In this document: positions 59,708-64,000 of the stretch, piece after piece | How positions within the stretch are numbered: position 1 is the first letter of the stretch | Layout: the number at the start of each line of letters is the position of its first letter | Assembly: GCF_035998675.1 (NCBI RefSeq) | Contig: NZ_DASYHI010000002.1 | Span: forward strand, 62,001-126,000 | Reading direction: 5' to 3' | DNA length: 64,000 nucleotides | Origin: Telluribacter sp035998675 | Lineage (GTDB): Bacteria; Bacteroidota; Bacteroidia; Cytophagales; Spirosomataceae | Notes under the pieces: generated by a model | What the model was told of the DNA's origin: nothing | The model's input: the letters and a program-made list of their open reading frames with translations, nothing else | Database searches by the model: none | Position numbers and translations under genes: made by a program

Positions 59708-61297
59708 TTAATTACCCTCAGTAGTAGCTTTGCTGCCTAACTGGAAGCTGATTGGTAGGTTGTATCGTACGTTAACGGGTTTTCCGCTTTGCATACCCGG
59801 CTTCCAGCGGGGCATGGATGACACTACCCGCACCGATTCCGTGTCGGTACCGAAACCTAGTCCTTTCAGGATCTGAATGTCTTTGATTTCTCCCTCTGTA
59901 GTCACCACAAAACTCAGAAATACCCTGCCCTGTACTTTCGCTTTAGTGGCAGCCTCGGGGTACCTGATGTTCTGGCCCAGGTACTCCATCATAGCGTTGA
60001 CTCCACCCGGAAACTCGGGTACCTGCTCAACCACTGTAAAGATGGGTTGACCATTTATTTCAGATGACTGAACTAGTGTTTTTAGAGTCTCGCCATCCTT
60101 GGAGGGTACTGATGTGCTTTGAGAAGGGTCAAATGTTTTAGTACTATCTCCGGAAGTCAGTGATAATCCAAAATATTGTTTTTTATGAGTTGAGCCGAGC
60201 TTCAGCTCAATAGGTCCATATCCTTTATACCTCACAATTATAGTGTTTCCAGGGGGAACATTTATTGAAAAATGTCCATTTGCATCAGTAGTGGTACCTT
60301 TATCGCTTCCCTTTATAATTATACTAGCTCCTTGAATTGGCTTTTCATCCGGTGTTCTTACATCGCCTTGCACACTAATATCCTGCCCGGCGGCCAGTTG
60401 ATTGCCTTTGGTTGAAGGTACTACATCACGTTCGCAACTAGCGACCACCAGGGCCACAAAAATGGTTAAAAGAGCCACGGCGGCATAGGTGCTCAGTGAC
60501 CAGCGGGAATTCGGGTTTTTATACAGCATCTTGATTCGGTCTTTTAAAAGTGAAGCATTGAAAAAGTGATTGGTTAGTACAGTTACCGGAGCGCCCAGCG
60601 CGTAGCTTACCAGAAACTCGGCGTAGTGGTCGCGATTGGAGGCCTGCTGGTCGGCCAGGTACTCGTGTACCTGTTGTAGTGATTTTTTGTAGAAAATAAG
60701 TACGGGATTGAACCAGAACAGCACGCGAAGTACCTCCACCAGCAGCACGTCCAGGCTGTGCCGCTGCTGTACGTGTACCAGCTCGTGATTCAATATGGTG
60801 TCAAAATGGTGCTCGTAGTCGCCACGGCTGACGACTACCCATTTCAGGAAAGAAAAAGAGCCAACCGGACCGCCGGACCGCCGGCCGCCGGACCGTCTGT
60901 CAGTACTGATAAGTACCAGGGTACAGTCGTCGAGTTCTATGGCTTCGCCCTGCCGGATAAAAGAAAAAAGATTGCGCAGGTACCGGTACAGCCGGATGCT
61001 CATGTAGAGTACCCCGCCCGCGTACACGGCCCACAGCAAGTTGAGCCAGGTAAAGAGGGAAGGCGTGGGGGCCGCTGCCTGTACCACAAAGGCCGGCGCC
61101 GACACCTCGTACGCGACCAGCGTTGGGGCCGCCTCGGGGTACTGCACCAGCGGCAGCACAAAGGCCGCCAGCAGCGAACCGAGCAGGAAGGCGCGGTTCC
61201 AGCGGAAGAAGGTATGCTGGCGTAGTACGAGCCAGTAACAGGCGTAGAGCAGGAGCCAGTACAGGCTTACTTCCCCGAGGTACATGAGCGCTTCCAT
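59708..61297 (-). CDS. M56 peptidase fused to a TonB C-terminal domain, paralogue 2
   Basis: A 529-residue paralogue with the same order: M56 peptidase (HELVHVQQR, HEYLADQQA), a beta-sandwich (GDVRTPDEKPIQGASIIIKG) and a TonB C-terminal domain (VEQVPEFPGGVNAMMEYLG). Near residue 140 a loop before SFSFLKW carries a short duplicated insert (DRRSGGRRSGGP), absent from paralogue 3; paralogue 1 has a different duplication (QIGSF twice) at the same place. All catalytic M56 residues are intact. It is third in the operon. Confidence 0.9.
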   Translation of the reverse strand: MEALMYLGEVSLYWLLLYACYWLVLRQHTFFRWNRAFLLGSLLAAFVLPLVQYPEAAPTLVAYEVSAPAFVVQAAAPTPSLFTWLNLLWAVYAGGVLYMSIRLYRYLRNLFSFIRQGEAIELDDCTLVLISTDRRSGGRRSGGPVGSFSFLKWVVVSRGDYEHHFDTILNHELVHVQQRHSLDVLLVEVLRVLFWFNPVLIFYKKSLQQVHEYLADQQASNRDHYAEFLVSYALGAPVTVLTNHFFNASLLKDRIKMLYKNPNSRWSLSTYAAVALLTIFVALVVASCERDVVPSTKGNQLAAGQDISVQGDVRTPDEKPIQGASIIIKGSDKGTTTDANGHFSINVPPGNTIIVRYKGYGPIELKLGSTHKKQYFGLSLTSGDSTKTFDPSQSTSVPSKDGETLKTLVQSSEINGQPIFTVVEQVPEFPGGVNAMMEYLGQNIRYPEAATKAKVQGRVFLSFVVTTEGEIKDIQILKGLGFGTDTESVRVVSSMPRWKPGMQSGKPVNVRYNLPISFQLGSKATTEGN

Positions 61298-61325
61298 AGG
61301 CTGTTGAGTTTAGGTTGGTGGATTA

Positions 61326-63218
61326 TCATGGCTTTTTTACCTCATTTTTTGTCAGGATAAGCACCGCGCCATTCACGGCTTTTTCTCCGTACAGTTCTTT
61401 GGCAGTAGCACCGCTCAACACGGTGACCGACTTATACTGCTCCGTGGGTATTTCATTCATGAACTCCTTGTTTTTCATAAGCGTGCCGTTCAGGACATAG
61501 AGGGCATTTTCGGGGAGATGGCTGCCCCTGTAATTCCGGTAGTACCCCATGCTCTTTCTCCGGTTGCCAGCCTTGTAGTACTTCACCGTAACGTGGCTTG
61601 CCTTTTCGTCGCCCACTTCTACCTGTGATTCAACCGTTCCGGTCTTGTCGGGGTCCAGCCCCAGTTGCCAGTCAACGGACAGGTGGTAGCGCATGGCTAC
61701 TTTGCGGCCGTCTTTTTGGCCCGGTACCCAGGCGGGCATGGACGCCACGAGCTGGGCCGATGTAGCCTCCAGGCCAAAACCCGGACCTTTTAGGACTTCT
61801 ATATCGTTAATTTCGCCATTGGAAGAAACCAGGAAGTCCAGTAGTACTTTGCCCTGGGCATTGGGTCTTAACGCTTCGCTGGGGTAGGTAGCGTGCTGGC
61901 TGATAAAAGTACTAAGTGCTTCTGCTCCACCCGGAAATCTTGGGGATACCTCCTCTGCGTTGGTATAATCTGCCGAGTTATTCTCCTCCCAAAGAACAGG
62001 GATAAACCTGAACTCGCCAATCCTAACCGGCTCGGCGTATATATCTTCTCTCTCTTCTGAAGGAGAAAGCGCTACGGTGGAGGAAACGGGTGCTCCGGCC
62101 TGCATCAGGGTGGCATTTACTACCTGCCACTTAGTTACCCGAAGGGATATAGATTTATATCCTTCCAATTCAAAAGTCAGTTTACTTCCGGCAGGTACCT
62201 GAATAAGATACTGTCCTTCTGTATCAGTGAATGTCCTGAATCTCTTATTCTCCGATAGCACAGTAACGCCTTCTATCCGATGACCATCGGCGTCTACCAC
62301 TATACCTTCAATTTGAACCCGCTGACTATTTTCTGTGACAACGGGGCTTTTTCCCGGCTTGAAGCTACTCGCTGTTAGGGTCACCAAGCCTACTATGGCT
62401 ACTACAACGGCGTACTTGCCCAGCGACCAGCGGGAGTTACGGTTTTTGTACAGCATTTTGATACGGTCTTTTAAGAGTGAAGTAGTGAAGAAATGATTCG
62501 TGAGGGTACTCAGGGGAGTGTTTAGTGCGTAGGCTACCAGAAAACTGGCGTAACGGTCGCGGTTGGGGGCATGCTGGTCGGCCAGGTACTCGTGTACCTG
62601 TTGTAGTGATTTTTTGTAGAGAATTAGTACCGGATTAAACCAGAATAAGACCCGAAGTACCTCCACCAGCAGAATGTCCAGGCTGTGCCGCTGCCGTACA
62701 TGGACCAGCTCGTGATTCAGAATGGTGTCAAAATGGTGTTCGTAATCGCTGCGGCCAACAACAATATAGTTTAGAAAGGAAAATGAGCCCAGGTCGTTGT
62801 TTTCCGTAAGTACCAGTGTATAGCGGTCGACCGGCAAGCGGACACCTTTTTTGATATAGGTAAACAAAGTATGGAAGTGGTGGAGCAAACGCCCGCCCAT
62901 GAACAGTACGCCTGCCAGGTAAAGTACCCACAGAAGATCTGTACCGGTAACTGCGGAAGGCGCGGGACTCTCGACGACTGCGGTGCTGGGTACTACGGTT
63001 TTATCTACTACAAAGGTCGGCATTTCGTACACCACCGGCAACGTTGGGGCCGCATCGGGGTACTGCACCAGCGGCAGCACAAAGGCCGCCAGCAGCGAAC
63101 CCAACAGGAAGGAGCGGTTCCAGCGGAAGAAAGTATGTTGCCGCAGCACGAGCCAGTAGCAGGCGTAGAGCAGGAGCCAGTACAGGCTGACCTGGGCTAT
63201 ATAAATGAGAGCTTCCAT
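61326..63218 (-). CDS. M56 peptidase fused to TonB and a receptor-plug-like domain, paralogue 3
   Basis: A 630-residue paralogue with M56 (HELVHVRQR, HEYLADQHA), a beta-sandwich (EGIVVDADGHRIEGVTVLSE) and a TonB C-terminal domain (EEVSPRFPGGAEALSTFIS, KVLLDFLVSSNGEIND). It also has a C-terminal extension of about 70 residues (PENALYVLNGTLMKNKEFMN, then ATAKELYGEKAVNGAVLIL) that resembles the plug of TonB-dependent receptors, including the LYGEKAVNGAVLI motif. It directly follows blaI and is the first fusion gene of the operon. A TonB domain and a plug in one polypeptide is unusual. Confidence 0.88.
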   Translation of the reverse strand: MEALIYIAQVSLYWLLLYACYWLVLRQHTFFRWNRSFLLGSLLAAFVLPLVQYPDAAPTLPVVYEMPTFVVDKTVVPSTAVVESPAPSAVTGTDLLWVLYLAGVLFMGGRLLHHFHTLFTYIKKGVRLPVDRYTLVLTENNDLGSFSFLNYIVVGRSDYEHHFDTILNHELVHVRQRHSLDILLVEVLRVLFWFNPVLILYKKSLQQVHEYLADQHAPNRDRYASFLVAYALNTPLSTLTNHFFTTSLLKDRIKMLYKNRNSRWSLGKYAVVVAIVGLVTLTASSFKPGKSPVVTENSQRVQIEGIVVDADGHRIEGVTVLSENKRFRTFTDTEGQYLIQVPAGSKLTFELEGYKSISLRVTKWQVVNATLMQAGAPVSSTVALSPSEEREDIYAEPVRIGEFRFIPVLWEENNSADYTNAEEVSPRFPGGAEALSTFISQHATYPSEALRPNAQGKVLLDFLVSSNGEINDIEVLKGPGFGLEATSAQLVASMPAWVPGQKDGRKVAMRYHLSVDWQLGLDPDKTGTVESQVEVGDEKASHVTVKYYKAGNRRKSMGYYRNYRGSHLPENALYVLNGTLMKNKEFMNEIPTEQYKSVTVLSGATAKELYGEKAVNGAVLILTKNEVKKP

Positions 63219-63253
63219 AGGCTGTATGGAGTTAAATGGGTGGATAGATGCCG

Positions 63254-63625
63254 CTAGTCAGGCTTTTGGTTCTGCATGAGCTTGATGATCTCGTCCAGGT
63301 CCTGGGTAGTCAGGTCGTGGTCTTTGACAAAGAAAGAAACCAGCTTGGTAAGCGAGTTATCAAAGTAGTTTTCCAGCAGCTGCTGCATTTCGAAGCGCTT
63401 GTAGTCGGCTTCGCTGATGAGCGGATAGTACTCGTGGGTTTTGCCGTAGGCGGTGTAGCCGATAAAACCCTTTTTTTCCAGAATGCGGATAATGGTAGAT
63501 ACCGTATTGTAGGCGGGTTTGGGCTCGGGCATTTCGGCCAGTACATCTTTTACAAATCCTTTGCCTAATTGCCATAGTATCAGCATGACTTCTTCTTCGG
63601 CGCGCGTTAATGATCTGATCTCCAT
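63254..63625 (-). CDS. BlaI/MecI/CopY family repressor
   Basis: A 123-residue winged-helix repressor of the BlaI family: LTRAEEEVMLILWQLGKG, DVLAEMPEPKPAYNTVSTIIRILEKKGFI and YYPLISEADYKRFEMQQLLENYF are typical. BlaI-type proteins bind palindromic operators as dimers and are cleaved when the cognate M56 protein is activated. It is the first gene of the operon and probably represses its own promoter in the AT-rich region at 63626-63725. Confidence 0.93.
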   Translation of the reverse strand: MEIRSLTRAEEEVMLILWQLGKGFVKDVLAEMPEPKPAYNTVSTIIRILEKKGFIGYTAYGKTHEYYPLISEADYKRFEMQQLLENYFDNSLTKLVSFFVKDHDLTTQDLDEIIKLMQNQKPD

Positions 63626-63725
63626 GAATATAGTTCAGGTTAATATATAACTTAGTATTATATCAAATTTAGAATTAAATATTTAATTTTACAACTATTA
63701 TCTTAGTTATTTTTAACTGAATATT

Positions 63726-63762
63726 AAAAAAGGCAGCAGAAATAGCTTCTGCTGCCTTTTTT
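63726..63762. terminator. Bidirectional terminator upstream of blaI
   Basis: Perfect 16-bp stem (63726-63741 with 63747-63762) with an ATAGC loop and A6/T6 flanks. On the minus strand it terminates the pyruvate kinase gene before the blaI operon. Confidence 0.9.
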
Positions 63763-63836
63763 GAGCTAATATTTTTTTCAAATAAACGTCGACGAAAAGA
63801 AAAGCTACTGCCTCGCCACCCGCTACTCCATAGTAC

Positions 63837-64000
63837 TTACTCCACTACGCTCAGTTTGAGAGCGTTGGTTTTGCGGTTTTTGGAAATAGGCATACTTAGG
63901 GTATTGATAAAGATATCGCCTTTCTGGAGTTCGCCTTTTTCAATCAATAAACGCTTGATATCATCAATCAGATCATCGGTAGATACGTTCTCGTCGCGGT
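63837..64000 (-). CDS. pyk: Pyruvate kinase, C-terminal part (cut by window edge)
   Basis: A minus-strand frame of about 54 codons enters at the right edge and ends at the TAA 63839-63837. The visible peptide includes LIEKGELQKGDIFINTLSMP and ISKNRKTNALKLSVVE, which match the end of the C-terminal domain of Bacteroidota pyruvate kinases (KGDxFINTxSMP ... TNxxKLS). Pyruvate kinase makes pyruvate and ATP in the last step of glycolysis. The catalytic barrel lies outside the window. Confidence 0.75.
   Translation of the reverse strand, partial: RDENVSTDDLIDDIKRLLIEKGELQKGDIFINTLSMPISKNRKTNALKLSVVE

Overview
The window reads as chromosomal DNA of a member of the Bacteroidota, most likely a Cytophagales (Spirosomataceae-like) bacterium; this placement is an inference from gene content. 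Supporting signs are a fused E1 alpha/beta 2-oxoacid dehydrogenase, a DUF5606 protein, the Bacteroidota-type LptD, a class II Fic protein with a C-terminal winged helix, M56 peptidase-TonB fusions, many secreted beta-barrel proteins ending in -Q after the signal peptide, few Shine-Dalgarno sites, and several TAnnTTTG-like -7 boxes. There are no rRNA or tRNA genes, prophage or CRISPR array that I can see. Most of it is ordinary core and accessory chromosome.

Layout. 1-8 kb: a glycosyltransferase start, deoC, DUF5606, engB, a secreted thioredoxin, then a minus-strand run of fused E1 dehydrogenase, PglC-like sugar transferase, PglD-like acetyltransferase and PglE-like aminotransferase. 8-16 kb: cell-envelope genes (DUF1573, LptD, amidase, MCE/MlaD) and acyl-CoA carboxylase beta. 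16-23 kb: two beta-barrel proteins, a sulfatase, katG and a GH43-like enzyme. 23-30 kb: an accessory stretch with a TonB-domain protein, a HEPN-MNT toxin-antitoxin pair, an M24 peptidase, a Fic protein behind two large operator-like palindromes, a two-domain esterase and a DUF1338 enzyme. 30-31 kb: a REP-associated tyrosine transposase with palindromes on both sides. 31-45.7 kb: argH, a cytochrome c/VCBS lipoprotein, argB, truncated haemoglobin, a sigma factor with a small overlapping partner, nth, FKBP, a pseudouridine synthase with a very repetitive N-terminus, acetoacetyl-CoA synthetase and an S41 protease. 45.8-55.8 kb: a second sulfatase, an SMR exporter, ffh, small envelope proteins, exbB-exbD and a Tat-exported enolase-superfamily protein. 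55.9-63.6 kb: a seven-gene minus-strand operon, blaI, three M56-TonB fusion genes, an OmpA-like gene and two small TonB-domain genes. The window ends in the 3' part of pyruvate kinase.

The most interesting parts are: (1) the blaI / triple M56-TonB / OmpA / TonB operon, which looks like an envelope-sensing relay in which the BlaR1 ligand-binding domain is replaced by a beta-sandwich and a TonB C-terminal domain, and where one copy also carries a receptor-plug-like tail; (2) a REP/RAYT system in which the two palindromes flanking the transposase also occur as a stand-alone pair 15 kb away; (3) two cargo insertions (HEPN-MNT, and sulfatase 2) each bracketed by a duplicated 3' end of the neighbouring gene; (4) the pair of palindromic operators in front of fic. 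Coordinates of starts were adjusted from the first possible codon where a signal peptide, conserved N-terminus or ATG argued for it.
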